From the NCBI GenBank assembly GCA_943370175.1, contig CALRPU020000021.1, forward strand, positions 1 through 64,000: a stretch of DNA of 64,000 nt. Reading direction: 5' to 3'. Source of the DNA: Ideonella_A intermedia_A. Its GTDB lineage: Bacteria; Pseudomonadota; Gammaproteobacteria; Burkholderiales; Burkholderiaceae_C. Within the stretch, counting starts at the first letter, position 1. The number at the start of each line of letters is the position of its first letter. The notes under the pieces were generated by a model, which was not told the DNA's origin, made no database searches, and saw only the letters and a program-made list of their open reading frames with translations. Positions 25,712-34,945 of this stretch are shown here, piece by piece. A program made the position numbers and the translations under genes.

Positions 25712-27535
25712 ATGGACCTCCAGAGTTTTCGTGCCCGCGTTTCGCTGATCATCGGCGGGATGGCGCTCGTGCTGGTGGCGCTGTTGTCGGTGGCCGTCGA
25801 CAAATTGCTCACGCACCGCCTGACCGCCGACAGCGGGGCGGCGCTGCACAGCCTGGGGCGCGGCGTGGCCGGTGTGCTCGCGGGCGGGCTGCGGTCGCGC
25901 TTGCAGGACATCGAGCTGTTGGCCGCCTCGGCGTTCGTGGCGCATTGGTCAGACCACCGGGCGGAGGTGCAGGGCAGCCTGAACCGGCTGATGCGCGGGG
26001 GCCAGTCGTTCACCTGGGTCGGGTTGGTCGATCCCCAGGGCACCGTGCAGGTGTCCACCGGGCAGATGCTGCTGGGTCTAAGTGTGGCCCAACGGCCCTG
26101 GTTCGAGGCGGGCCGTGACGGCCCGCACATCGGCGACGTGCACCCAGCCAAGTTGCTCGCGTCCCTGTTGCCATCGCGGCCGGCGGGCCCGCCGCGGTTC
26201 GTCGATTTTGCGGCGCCGGTCTATGGGCCCGACGGTGGCCTGCGCGGTGTGCTGGGCGGTCATGGCGACTGGGCGTTCGCCGCTGAAGTCATCAGCCAGC
26301 TGCGCAGCGAGCTGGACGCCAGCCGCAGCGTGGAGGTCTACATCGTCGGTGCCGATGGCAAGGTGCTGCACCGGCCCGGCGGCCAGCCCGCTGAGACCGA
26401 GCGCATCGACCTTGCGGTCCTGGGCGTGCCCCGCGGGCCGGGGGCGCTGGCCGTGATGGCCACCTGGCCCGATGGGGAGCGCTACCTGACGTCGGCCCTG
26501 AGCCTGCCGCCCACGCCCATCGCCTCCAACCTCGACTGGACCGTGCTCGTGCGCCAGCACGAAAGCCAGGCCCTGGCAGCGGCCCGCGAGGTGCGCCTCG
26601 TGGTGGTCGGCCTGGGCCTGGTGGCCGCGGTGCTGGTCATGCTGATCAGTGGCTGGATGGCAGGGCGCATCAGCCGGCCGCTGCAGCAGATCGCCAACGC
26701 GGCACAGTCCATCGAGCGCGGTGAGTTGGGGGCGAGGATCCCCGGGCTGAGCCGCGCGAGCACCGAGTTGCGCCGGTTGGCGAGCGCGCTGCAGGGCATG
26801 ACCCAGGCGCTGCAAGACGGCAAGTCGGCCTTGCAGCAAGCCAACAGTTCGCTGGAGGAACGGGTGCGTGAGCGCACGGCTGCCTTGGCGCAAGCCAACC
26901 AGGAGCTGGAAGCATTGGCGCGGCGCGACGGCCTGACCGGCCTGCTGAACCGCCGCAGCGCCGACGAGCGATTGAGCCTGGAACTCGCCCGACACCTGCG
27001 CCATGGGCACGACCTGTGCGTGCTGATGGTCGATGTGGATCATTTCAAGCGGATCAACGACGAGCACGGCCACGCCATGGGTGACCTGGCCCTGCGCGAG
27101 GTGGCGAGCTGCCTGGCCGCGCAATGCCGCGCGACCGACGTGGTCGCGCGATTCGGCGGCGAAGAATTCATCGTGCTGCTGCCCGACACCAGCCCGACCG
27201 CGGCGCGCCGAGTGGCCGAGAAGCTGCGGGCGGCGGTTGCCAGCCTGCAGGTGCCGGGCTTGTGGCCTCTCAGCGTGAGCATTGGCGTGGCCCAGGCCAG
27301 CGGCCGCGTGCCGTCGACGGGTGTGCTGCAGGCGGGTGTGCCATCGCTCGGCGCCGAGCCCCAGACCCTGACCCCGGCGGTGGCGCCCAACGAGCTGCCC
27401 GCGCCGCCAACCCCGTTCACCCAGTCGCTCGCTGTGCGCGATCTGCTTCGCCGTGCTGACACGGCGCTCTACACGGCGAAGGCCTCCGGGCGCAACCGCG
27501 TGGTGGTGTTCGAGCCCCAGGCCCAGGTGGCGTGA
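25712..27535 (+). CDS. Membrane diguanylate cyclase with Cache-like sensor, HAMP and GGDEF
   Basis: 607 residues. Transmembrane helix 1 is at about 11-30. A periplasmic double-Cache-like sensor spans about 35-285, helix 2 is at about 293-315, and a HAMP domain (RISRPLQQIANAAQSIERGELGARI) and a short coiled coil follow. The GGDEF domain contains ARFGGEEFIVLLPD, so the active-site signature is GGEEF. RATD lies exactly five residues upstream and forms an allosteric I-site. It makes c-di-GMP from GTP. The domain carries an unusual low-complexity insert of about 45 residues (roughly 538-580, Pro/Val/Ala/Thr-rich) before the final ADTALYTAKASGRNRV motif. It could feed LapD-type control of the adhesin, but it lies 18 kb away. 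Confidence 0.9.
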   Translation: MDLQSFRARVSLIIGGMALVLVALLSVAVDKLLTHRLTADSGAALHSLGRGVAGVLAGGLRSRLQDIELLAASAFVAHWSDHRAEVQGSLNRLMRGGQSFTWVGLVDPQGTVQVSTGQMLLGLSVAQRPWFEAGRDGPHIGDVHPAKLLASLLPSRPAGPPRFVDFAAPVYGPDGGLRGVLGGHGDWAFAAEVISQLRSELDASRSVEVYIVGADGKVLHRPGGQPAETERIDLAVLGVPRGPGALAVMATWPDGERYLTSALSLPPTPIASNLDWTVLVRQHESQALAAAREVRLVVVGLGLVAAVLVMLISGWMAGRISRPLQQIANAAQSIERGELGARIPGLSRASTELRRLASALQGMTQALQDGKSALQQANSSLEERVRERTAALAQANQELEALARRDGLTGLLNRRSADERLSLELARHLRHGHDLCVLMVDVDHFKRINDEHGHAMGDLALREVASCLAAQCRATDVVARFGGEEFIVLLPDTSPTAARRVAEKLRAAVASLQVPGLWPLSVSIGVAQASGRVPSTGVLQAGVPSLGAEPQTLTPAVAPNELPAPPTPFTQSLAVRDLLRRADTALYTAKASGRNRVVVFEPQAQVA

Positions 27536-27548
27536 TCCGGGGTGGAGG

Positions 27549-27564
27549 CTGCCGGCGCCGGCAG
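27549..27564. terminator. Perfect 16-bp palindrome between convergent genes
   Basis: CTGCCGGC followed directly by GCCGGCAG, lying in the 55-bp gap between the cyclase and the convergent decarboxylase-like gene. A possible bidirectional terminator without a T-run. Confidence 0.35.
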
Positions 27565-27590
27565 AAAGGCCGATCCGGGGGGCCGGACCT

Positions 27591-28118
27591 TCACTCGGCT
27601 TCGGGCTCGATCTGCAGCGCCTCGAGAAAGCGCGACACCATGTTGTAGGCCGCCACCGTGGCGGTCAGCTCCACCACCTCGCGGTCGCTGAAGTGCGCGC
27701 GCAGGCGGTCGAACACGGCGCTGTCCACCTGCACGTCCCGCGTCATCGCGTCGGCATAGGCCAGCACGTCGCGTTCGCGGGCGTCGAACAGCGGCGAGGC
27801 TGGCCAGTCGGTCACCGCGTCGACCTTCGCCTGGGGCACGCCTTCGGCCAGGGCCACCGGTGCGTGCTGGATGAACTCATAGGGCGCCCGGTTGATCACC
27901 GCCACCCGCAAGATCACCAGCTCCCGCAGGCCTCCGTCCAGCACGCCGCCGGTGCGGATTGCGCCGAGGTAGGCGTTCCAGCCCCGCGCCACCGGGGCGC
28001 TGTGCAGCAGCTGGCGGTCGAGGTTCAGCAACTGGCCGCCACGGCGCTGGCGGACGGCCGCCACCAGGTCGTGGTCCAGGCCAGGGGTCGTGTCGTCGAT
28101 GAAGGGCAGGCGGGCCAT
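27591..28118 (-). CDS. Carboxymuconolactone decarboxylase/AhpD-like protein
   Basis: 175 residues from ATG 28118 (MARLPFIDD); the upstream extension is Arg/Leu/Ala repeats and unlikely. The all-helical CMD fold is indicated by LLNLDRQLLHSAPVARGWNAYLGAIRTGG, LRELVILRVAVINRAPYEFIQHAPVA and ELTATVAAYNMVSRFLEAL. It lacks the CxxC pair of AhpD peroxidases; the equivalent region reads NRAPYEFIQH, as in decarboxylase-like or hydrolase-like members. The reaction is unknown. It is preceded by the Bug-family gene on the same strand (127-bp gap with imperfect gcgggcaagac repeats) and could form a small catabolic unit with it. Confidence 0.82.
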   Translation of the reverse strand: MARLPFIDDTTPGLDHDLVAAVRQRRGGQLLNLDRQLLHSAPVARGWNAYLGAIRTGGVLDGGLRELVILRVAVINRAPYEFIQHAPVALAEGVPQAKVDAVTDWPASPLFDARERDVLAYADAMTRDVQVDSAVFDRLRAHFSDREVVELTATVAAYNMVSRFLEALQIEPEAE

Positions 28119-28245
28119 GGTGCTTGAGGTCGGGTTGAAGGGCACGTTGGGGCCTCGGCGGCTTGGCGAAGGCGCAAGACGGGCGAGGCGGGCAAGACGG
28201 GCAGGAGGGGCGGCAGGCGCTGCCGGCAAAGGCCAAGGGCGGGCG

Positions 28246-29244
28246 TCAGTCCACCACCGCGCCGGACTCCTTGACCACGCGGCCCAAGCGCACCGACTCG
28301 GTCAGCACCAGGCTGCCAAATCGCTCGGGCGTGCCGCCCACGATGGGGGAGCCGATTTCGGCCCAGCGCTGCTTGATGGCGGGGTCGGCAAACAGCTCGT
28401 TCAAGGTGGTGTTGAGCTTGCGGATGATCGGCTCGGGCGTGCCGGCCGCCACGGCAATCCCATGCCACGCCGAGAAGTCCATCGGGACGCCGAGTTCCGC
28501 CAGCGTGGGGACCTTCGGCAGCGCCGGGCTGCGCTGCGCGGTGGTCACCGCGATGGGCACCAACTTGCCGGCCTGCAGGTGTTGCACCGAGCTGGCCAGG
28601 ATGTCGAACATGATCGGCACCTGGCCGCCCAGGACGTCGTTCAGCGCGGGGCCGGCGCCCTTGTAAGGCACGTGCTGCATCTTGACGCCGGCCTGCTTGT
28701 TGAAGATTTCACCGGCCAGGTGCTGTGGCGTGCCGTTGCCGGCGGACGCAAAGTTGTAGCCGGTCGGCTTGGCTTTCAGCAAGGCGACGAACTCCTTCAG
28801 GTTGCGTGCGGCGAGGCTCGGGTGCACTTCCAGCACCAGTGGAAAGGCCGAAATCTGGATGACCGGCGCCAGGTCCTTGATCGGGTTGTAGGGCAGGGCC
28901 TTGTACAGCGACTGGTTGACCGACATCGGCCCGCTGGCCGCCAGCAGCAAGGTGTGACCGTCCGGGGTGGACTTGGCCACGCCGTCCGTGCCCAGGTTGC
29001 CACCGGCGCCGGCGCGGTTCTCGATCACCACTGGCACGCCGAGCCTTTGTTGCAGCCCGGGCGCAAGGATGCGCGCCATCAGGTCCGTGGGTCCGCCGGG
29101 CGGGTAGGGCACGACGAACTTGATCGGCTTGCCCGGCGTCGGGTAGGCCTCGGCGGCCTGCGCGGCCGTGGAGAACATGCCAGCGCTGGCAAGGGACGCG
29201 ATGGCGACGAGGCCAGCCAAGGCGATGGGGCGACGGTGAATCAT
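28246..29244 (-). CDS. Bug-family (TctC-like) periplasmic substrate-binding protein
   Basis: 332 residues from ATG 29244, with AGGA a few bases upstream. The signal peptide ends near AQAAEAYP. Family motifs are YPTPGKPIKFVVPYPPGGPTDLMARI, VENRAGAGGNLGTDGVAKSTPDGHTLL, the YNF-ASAG-NGTP loop and PHVPYKGAGPALNDVLGGQV-like HVPYKGAGPALNDV. Bug proteins bind small carboxylates or aromatic acids and can feed tripartite tricarboxylate transporters or sensor kinases. No TctA/TctB genes are adjacent. The ligand is unknown. Confidence 0.88.
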   Translation of the reverse strand: MIHRRPIALAGLVAIASLASAGMFSTAAQAAEAYPTPGKPIKFVVPYPPGGPTDLMARILAPGLQQRLGVPVVIENRAGAGGNLGTDGVAKSTPDGHTLLLAASGPMSVNQSLYKALPYNPIKDLAPVIQISAFPLVLEVHPSLAARNLKEFVALLKAKPTGYNFASAGNGTPQHLAGEIFNKQAGVKMQHVPYKGAGPALNDVLGGQVPIMFDILASSVQHLQAGKLVPIAVTTAQRSPALPKVPTLAELGVPMDFSAWHGIAVAAGTPEPIIRKLNTTLNELFADPAIKQRWAEIGSPIVGGTPERFGSLVLTESVRLGRVVKESGAVVD

Positions 29245-29338
29245 GGTGAGTCCTGGGGCCGGTCTCAAGGTGCCGGCCCGCTGGATTCTGGGTGGCGGCG
29301 GCCCGGTTGGCGCTACGCAGTTTCCGCAGGTCGCGTCG

Positions 29339-30781
29339 CTACAGCGTTCGTTGCCGGGCGAGCGGCGGGTTCTTGGCGAAGTAGCGTTTGATGCCGGCGG
29401 CCAGCGCCTCGACCAGCTCGGCCTGGTACGCGGTGCTGCGCAGCTTGGCCTCCTCCTCGGGGTTCGAGATGAAGGCGGTTTCGACCAGGATCGACGGGAT
29501 GTCGGGCGCCTTCAGCACGGCGAACCCGGCCTGTTCAACCTGCCGCTTGTGCAGTCGCCCCACCTTGCCGATCTGTCCCAGCACCTCGCGGCCCACGTGC
29601 AGGCTGTCCTTGATCTGCGCGGTGGTGCTCATGTCCAGCAGCGTGCGCAGCACGTGGGCGTCGGCGGCCTTGATGTTGGCGCCGCCCACGATGTCGGCGG
29701 CGTTCTCGCGGCTGGCCATCCAGCGCGCGGCCGTGCTGCTCGCGCCGCGTTCGCTGAGGGCGTAGACCGAGGCGCCGCGCGCCTCCGGCGTGAAGAAGGC
29801 ATCGGCGTGGATCGACACGAACAGGTCCGCCTGCACGCGACGGGCCTTGCGCACCCGCTCCTGCAAGGGCACGAAGAAGTCGTCGTCGCGCGTCAACATG
29901 GCGCGCATGTTGGGCATCGCGTTCAGGCGGTCGCGCAGTTGCAGCGCGACCGACAGCACCACGTCCTTTTCGCGCAGGCCGTTCGGGCCGATGGCGCCAG
30001 GGTCTTCGCCGCCGTGCCCTGGGTCGAGGGCGACGACGATCAGCCGGTCGATGCGTTGTTGCAGGGCGGGCGAGGGCACCACCGGGCCGGCGGGTGACGG
30101 TGTTTGCTGCGTTCCGCCGGCCGCCGGCGGTCGGGCAGAAGGCGTGGCGGCCGAGGCCGCCGCCGCCGGTTTGGTGGCGTCGCGGCCGGCGTCGTTGCCC
30201 GCGGGCTCGCCCGGGGGCCGGTTCACCCGGTCGATGAACTCGCCCAGGGCGTCGCGAACGCTCTGCGCCGCCTCGCGTTCGGCGGCCTGCTTTTCCTGGA
30301 TCAGCGCAAGCAGTGGGTCCGGCGGCTCGGTGGGCATCAGGTCGAACACCAGGCGGTGCTGGTAGGCCGCCACGGGCGTCAGGGCGAACAGTTGCGGCGC
30401 AATGGCCTGCTTCAGATCGATCACCAGGCGCACGACGCGTGGTTGGTTCTGTCCCACCCTCACGCCGGCGATGTAGGGGTCGTCGGCTCGCACCTTGCCC
30501 ACCAGTTCGCGCAGCGAGGGGCTGAGCTCGAGCCCATCCACGTCGATGACGAGGCGGCGCGGGTTGTCGGCGAGGAAGTGCCGTGCCTGCAGGGCGGTGT
30601 CGCTTTCCAGCGTGACGCGGGTGTAGTCCGCGGCCGGCCAGACGCGCACGGCCACGATGGTGGCGCCCTGCGCCAGCGCCTGCGGGCCGAGCCACAGCGC
30701 CAGGCTGCCGAGCACCGTCAAGGCGCGCCGCCGGTCGAGTTGGCCGTGGACGCCGTCCAATGGTCGGGTCGGCGCCGTCAC
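29339..30781 (-). CDS. amiC: N-acetylmuramoyl-L-alanine amidase with AMIN domain
   Basis: 480 residues from GTG 30781, whose GTGA overlaps the tsaE stop; this coupling fixes the start. A twin-Arg-like N-terminus (DRRRALTVLGSLALWLG) suggests Tat export, as known for AmiC. An AMIN domain (about 35-150, targeting to the septum) is followed by a Gln/Ala/Pro-rich linker and an Amidase_3 domain. Zinc and catalytic residues are in VALDPGHGGEDPGAIG, the Glu of LREKDVVL, LFVSIHADAF and SILVETAFISN. It cleaves the amide between MurNAc and L-Ala during daughter-cell separation. The neighbour order tsaE-amiC is common in proteobacteria. Confidence 0.93.
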   Translation of the reverse strand: MTAPTRPLDGVHGQLDRRRALTVLGSLALWLGPQALAQGATIVAVRVWPAADYTRVTLESDTALQARHFLADNPRRLVIDVDGLELSPSLRELVGKVRADDPYIAGVRVGQNQPRVVRLVIDLKQAIAPQLFALTPVAAYQHRLVFDLMPTEPPDPLLALIQEKQAAEREAAQSVRDALGEFIDRVNRPPGEPAGNDAGRDATKPAAAASAATPSARPPAAGGTQQTPSPAGPVVPSPALQQRIDRLIVVALDPGHGGEDPGAIGPNGLREKDVVLSVALQLRDRLNAMPNMRAMLTRDDDFFVPLQERVRKARRVQADLFVSIHADAFFTPEARGASVYALSERGASSTAARWMASRENAADIVGGANIKAADAHVLRTLLDMSTTAQIKDSLHVGREVLGQIGKVGRLHKRQVEQAGFAVLKAPDIPSILVETAFISNPEEEAKLRSTAYQAELVEALAAGIKRYFAKNPPLARQRTL

Positions 30782-31281
30782 ATCAGGCCCTGGCCGAGGG
30801 GGGTCAGCGCGTCCAGGCGCACGACGCGGGCGCCATCCGCGCCATCCGGGCCCGGCGCCTCGACGGCGATGTGCACGACGAGGTCGGCCGGCGGCAGCAA
30901 CCCGGCGGCGCGCTCGGGCCACTCGCACAACTTGAGCCCGGGCTGGGCGAACAGGTCGCGAAAGCCGGCGTCCTCCCATTCTTGCGGGTCGTTGAACCGG
31001 TAAAAGTCGAAGTGCCAGGCCTGCACCGGCCCGGTGGAGTCGCCGTTGGCCGGGGCCATCGTGTGCTCCTCCACGACCGTGTACGTGGGGCTCTTGATGT
31101 GCCCCTGCACGCCCAGGGCGCGCAGCAAATGGCGGCTGAAGCTGGTCTTGCCGGCGCCCAGGTCGCCATGGAGCGCGATCAAGGCGCGGCGCACGCCAGC
31201 GCGCCCGGCCATTGCCTGGGCGCTTGCTTGGCAATCGGACTCGTCGGTCCAGTGCAGGGTTTGGCTTTCTAGAATCGTCAA
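30778..31281 (-). CDS. tsaE: tRNA threonylcarbamoyladenosine biosynthesis ATPase TsaE
   Basis: 167 residues from TTG 31281; no ATG is available at a suitable distance and Walker A (GDLGAGKTSF) would sit at residue 39, close to the family norm. Other motifs are VQGHIKSPTYTVVEEH and FDFYRFNDPQEWEDAGF (DxYR), plus LCEWPERA. TsaE powers the TsaBD complex that makes t6A37 in ANN-decoding tRNAs. It overlaps amiC downstream and diverges from queG with only 26 bp between the two start codons. Confidence 0.92.
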   Translation of the reverse strand: MTILESQTLHWTDESDCQASAQAMAGRAGVRRALIALHGDLGAGKTSFSRHLLRALGVQGHIKSPTYTVVEEHTMAPANGDSTGPVQAWHFDFYRFNDPQEWEDAGFRDLFAQPGLKLCEWPERAAGLLPPADLVVHIAVEAPGPDGADGARVVRLDALTPLGQGLM

Positions 31282-31307
31282 ATGATCACTGCCTTCGTGG
31301 GTTGTCC

Positions 31308-32471
31308 GTGACGCCGACCGCCACCGAGGCGCGGGTCCTGCTCGACTGGCTGCGCCAGGAAGCGGCCCTGTTGGGATTTTCCCAGATCGGCGTCAGCGCG
31401 GTCGACCTGAGCACCGCCGAACCCGGCCTGATGGCATGGTTGAACGCCGGATTCCACGGTGACATGGCCTACATGGCCCGCCATGGCGTGGTGCGCGCGC
31501 GGCCAGCCGAGCTGGTGCCGGGCACGCTCAGCGTGATCACCGCGCGCATGGACTATCGGCCCCGCGCCACCTCAACGACCGGTCATGGGTCGGCTTCCAT
31601 CCCCGGCGCCGTGGTTGACGTCCCGGCCGAAGCCAGCCCATCCACCGACCTCGACTGGCGCGCGGCCGAATGGCGCCAGCTGGCGAGCCCGGGCAGCGCG
31701 GTCGTGTCGATGTACGCCCGCGGCCGGGACTACCACAAGGTGCTTCGCCAGCGCCTGCAGGCCCTGGCAGACCGGCTGCAGGCGCGCGTGGGCCCGCGCG
31801 GCCACCGCGTGTTCACCGACTCGGCCCCCGTGTTGGAGGTCGAGCTCGCCACCCGCAGCGGTCTGGGCTGGCGGGGCAAGCACACGCTGGCGCTGCACCG
31901 GGACGCGGGCTCGATGTTCTTTCTGGGCGAGCTGTTTGTCGACCTGGCCTTGCCGCCCACCGACCCGGTTGACGACCACTGCGGCCGGTGCAGCGCCTGC
32001 ATCGACGCCTGTCCGACCCAGGCCATCGTGGCCCCCTATCGGCTGGACGCGCGGCGTTGCATCGCCTACTTGACGATCGAGCAGGACGGCCCGATCCCGG
32101 TGGCGATGCGCACCGCCATGGGCAACCGCATCTACGGCTGCGACGATTGCCAGCTTGCCTGCCCGTGGAACAAGTTTGCCGTGCACAGCCCGCTGCCCGA
32201 CTTCGACGTTCGCGTGCCATGGCAGCGCGCACAGCTGCTGGCGCTGTTTCGCTGGACCGAGCCCGAGTTTCTGCGCCACACCGAAGGCAGCGCGATCCGC
32301 CGCATCGGCCACGCACGCTGGCAGCGCAATCTGGCGGTGGCCCTGGGCAACCTGCTGCGGGCCGACGATGTGCCCATTGCCTTGTTGAACGAGGTGCGCG
32401 CCGCGTTGCAGGCGGCCCGCTCAGGCGCTTCGCCATTGCTGCAGGAACACATCGACTGGGCGCTGTCGTAG
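31308..32471 (+). CDS. queG: Epoxyqueuosine reductase
   Basis: 387 residues from GTG 31308; an in-frame TTG two codons earlier is an alternative and an ATG at 31282 is out of frame. The N-terminal cobalamin-binding region begins LGFSQIGVSAVDLS, followed by HGDMAYMARHGVVRARPAELVPGT. Two 4Fe-4S motifs are present: CGRCSACIDACPTQAI and CDDCQLACPWN. It reduces epoxyqueuosine to queuosine in tRNA, the last step of Q biosynthesis. No other queuosine gene is in the window. The neighbouring tsaE is also a tRNA-modification gene. Confidence 0.94.
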   Translation: MTPTATEARVLLDWLRQEAALLGFSQIGVSAVDLSTAEPGLMAWLNAGFHGDMAYMARHGVVRARPAELVPGTLSVITARMDYRPRATSTTGHGSASIPGAVVDVPAEASPSTDLDWRAAEWRQLASPGSAVVSMYARGRDYHKVLRQRLQALADRLQARVGPRGHRVFTDSAPVLEVELATRSGLGWRGKHTLALHRDAGSMFFLGELFVDLALPPTDPVDDHCGRCSACIDACPTQAIVAPYRLDARRCIAYLTIEQDGPIPVAMRTAMGNRIYGCDDCQLACPWNKFAVHSPLPDFDVRVPWQRAQLLALFRWTEPEFLRHTEGSAIRRIGHARWQRNLAVALGNLLRADDVPIALLNEVRAALQAARSGASPLLQEHIDWALS

Positions 32472-32543
32472 CGGCTCGGGCCCGCGGTGTCGGCCCCGGG
32501 GCCAGGTTGTTCCCTGAGTCCCGGGTCCGAACGCCTCAGCGCC

Positions 32544-34805
32544 TCAGAAGGTGGCCCGGAACTGCACGCCCAAGGTGCGCGGCTCGTTGACGAAGCCGGT
32601 GAGGTTGTTGAAGTCGATGCCACCCACCGCGCGAACCTGGTTGGTGATGTTGCGGCCGAACACCGCCGCCTCGTACTTGCCATTGCCCCAGTTGTAGCCC
32701 AGGCGCAGGCCCCCTTCGGTCAGCGACTTGCCGGTGAACTCCACCGACTCGTACAGGAAGAAGTTGACCTTGCTGCGGTACACCCAGTCCGTGTAGATGA
32801 AGTACTCGGCGCCCGGGCCTGCCGGAATGCCGTAGCGCGCGGTGAAGTTCAGCGTGTATTTCGGTGCCTGAGGAAGCGGGTTGCCATCGATGCGGTAGAA
32901 CGTGGCCGTGCCGATGGTCACCGCCGGGTCGGTGATCGTGCACTGCGCGCAGCCGGCCACCGCGATGCTCGGGTCCTTGATCTTGGTGTTGTTGATGCTG
33001 CCGCCCAGCGTGACGAGCAAGGCGTCGCTCAGGTAGGCGTCCAGGTTGAACTCCAGACCCTCGCCGGTCGTCTTCTTCGCGTTGAGCAGGCGCGTCACGT
33101 TGGCGCCGCCGCCCACGGCCGTCAGCTGCTGGTTCTTGATGTCGTAGCGGAACAGCCCGGCCGAAATGCGCGCACGCTTGTCGAGCAGGTCGCCCTTCAA
33201 GCCCAGCTCGTAGGAGGTGATGGTTTCAGGCCCGGCCTGGGTCTGGCCACCAAACGCCGACGCCGACTGGATGCTGGACCCACGGAAGCCCGTGGCGACC
33301 CGGCCATAAGCGTTCAAGGACTTGTTCAGCGCGTACGTGCCGCTCAGGTCCCAACTCACCTTGGAATCCTTCGTGCTGGCGGTCAGGCCGTTGCTGGTGT
33401 TGACCGTGCCGAGCACGGCCACGGTGGAGAAGTCCTTCTTGTCGCTGGTGTAGCGCAGGCCGCCGCGCAGGTTCAGCGCCGGGCTGACCGCGTAGCTGAG
33501 CGAGCCGAACACCGCGTAGGCACGGTTGCTTTGCGTGGCGCTGGACAAGCCACTGAGCACCCCGCCGCCCAGGGTGTTGTAGTCGTAGCTGTCGATCGTG
33601 TACTTCTCGTCGAACAGGTACACGCCCGCTTGCCAGCCCAGCGGTGCGGCGGTGTTGGATTCGAGCCGGACCTCCTGGCTCAGCTGCCGGTGGTCCCGGA
33701 TGCCCCCTGCGGTTTCAGACGGGAAGGGGATGAGGCCTGGCCCGCCGCCAGTGGGCAGGAAAGCCGCGCCGAAGCCGCCGTCGATGTCACCGCGGCTGTA
33801 GGCATGCACGCTTTCAAAGCCGGTGACCGAGTAGAGCTTCATGTTGCCCAGGTTCCACGTGAGCCTGGCGCTGCCACCGTTGGTTTCCAGCCGCTGACCG
33901 TTGGCGCCGTCGGTCGACGCCTGTTTGATGTTGAAGCCCGGCACGAGGTCGTTCGTGCCCTTTTGAATGATGTTCGCCCGGAACAGCCGCGCCGTGCCGT
34001 CCAGGTGCCGGTGGTGCAGGTTGAAGAGCGCGCTGAAGTCGCTGGCCGGCGTGTACTGCGCCTGAAGGCGCAGGGCGCGGTCCTCGTAGCCCTCGAAACT
34101 GCTGGTCGGCGTGTTGGGCCGGGTGTTGTCCACCCAGTCGCTGCGGCGTTGCACCTGCCCCGAGATGCGGGCCGACCACTGGTCTCCCAGTTGCACGTTG
34201 CCGGCGCCTTCGACGTTCACCGTGCGGAAGGTGCCCACCGAGATGCTGCCGTAGGCGTCCTGCTTCTTGGACGGTTTGACCGAGTCGAACTTCACCACGC
34301 CGGCCGGCGTGTTGCGCCCGAACAGCGTGCCCTGCGGCCCGGCCAACACCTCGATGGCGGCCAGGTCGAACACCGGAAAGCCCTTGAGGATCGGGTTTTC
34401 CTGCACCACGTCGTCATAGACCAGCGACACCGGCTGCGAGGCGTTGCTGCGGAAGTCGGTGTTGCCGTAGCCGCGGATGTAGAAGCGCGGGAAGGCGCGG
34501 CCAAACGAGGACTCGATGTTCAGGCTGGGCACCCGCCCGGACAACATGCGCACGTCCTGGCCACTGGAATTGATGATGTCCAACTTCTCGCCCGACAGCG
34601 AGTAGACGGCGCTGGGCACGTCCTTGATGTTCTCGACGCGGCGGTCTGCGGTGACGGTGACGGTGCCCAGCTGGCTGGGCGCAGGGGTCTGCTGAGCCAC
34701 CGCGGCGGCACAGGCCAGCAACCCGGCGGCCGCGCCGACGGGGCGGATGTCAAGGCGGGGGACGCAGCGGGCGCGGGTGGGTCGCAGGGGAAAGCGTTGA
34801 GCCAT
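32544..34805 (-). CDS. TonB-dependent outer-membrane receptor
   Basis: 753 residues from ATG 34805. The signal peptide ends near AAAVAQQTPAP and is followed by a TonB-box-like LGTVTVTADRR. The plug domain has RVPSLNIESSFGRAFPRFYIRGYGNTDFR and IEVLAGPQGTLFGRNTPAGVV. The remainder is a beta-barrel ending in aromatic-terminated LGVQFRATF, the usual outer-membrane signal. An unusual loop holds a close Cys pair (GCAQCTITD, about residues 650-660). No FecI/FecR, siderophore or ABC uptake genes adjoin, so the ligand is unknown; the sequence resembles iron-siderophore or broad-substrate receptors. Confidence 0.9.
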   Translation of the reverse strand: MAQRFPLRPTRARCVPRLDIRPVGAAAGLLACAAAVAQQTPAPSQLGTVTVTADRRVENIKDVPSAVYSLSGEKLDIINSSGQDVRMLSGRVPSLNIESSFGRAFPRFYIRGYGNTDFRSNASQPVSLVYDDVVQENPILKGFPVFDLAAIEVLAGPQGTLFGRNTPAGVVKFDSVKPSKKQDAYGSISVGTFRTVNVEGAGNVQLGDQWSARISGQVQRRSDWVDNTRPNTPTSSFEGYEDRALRLQAQYTPASDFSALFNLHHRHLDGTARLFRANIIQKGTNDLVPGFNIKQASTDGANGQRLETNGGSARLTWNLGNMKLYSVTGFESVHAYSRGDIDGGFGAAFLPTGGGPGLIPFPSETAGGIRDHRQLSQEVRLESNTAAPLGWQAGVYLFDEKYTIDSYDYNTLGGGVLSGLSSATQSNRAYAVFGSLSYAVSPALNLRGGLRYTSDKKDFSTVAVLGTVNTSNGLTASTKDSKVSWDLSGTYALNKSLNAYGRVATGFRGSSIQSASAFGGQTQAGPETITSYELGLKGDLLDKRARISAGLFRYDIKNQQLTAVGGGANVTRLLNAKKTTGEGLEFNLDAYLSDALLVTLGGSINNTKIKDPSIAVAGCAQCTITDPAVTIGTATFYRIDGNPLPQAPKYTLNFTARYGIPAGPGAEYFIYTDWVYRSKVNFFLYESVEFTGKSLTEGGLRLGYNWGNGKYEAAVFGRNITNQVRAVGGIDFNNLTGFVNEPRTLGVQFRATF

Positions 34806-34945
34806 GTCAGGGTCTCCGTGAAAGTGGGTGAACGATAGCAACGCCTATGCCATCGATCGACCAAAAAATCACAGATTCGTCGCTTCGGGGCGTTCTCCGC
34901 TCTGCGTGCCCGGGCTGGCCGGGCGGCAAGCCCCCGTGAGCACGG

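Noticed and set aside
28119..28245. gcgggcaagac-type repeats upstream of the decarboxylase-like gene as iterons
   Set aside because: Only a few imperfect copies, no Rep gene, and the composition is explained by local GC-rich slippage.
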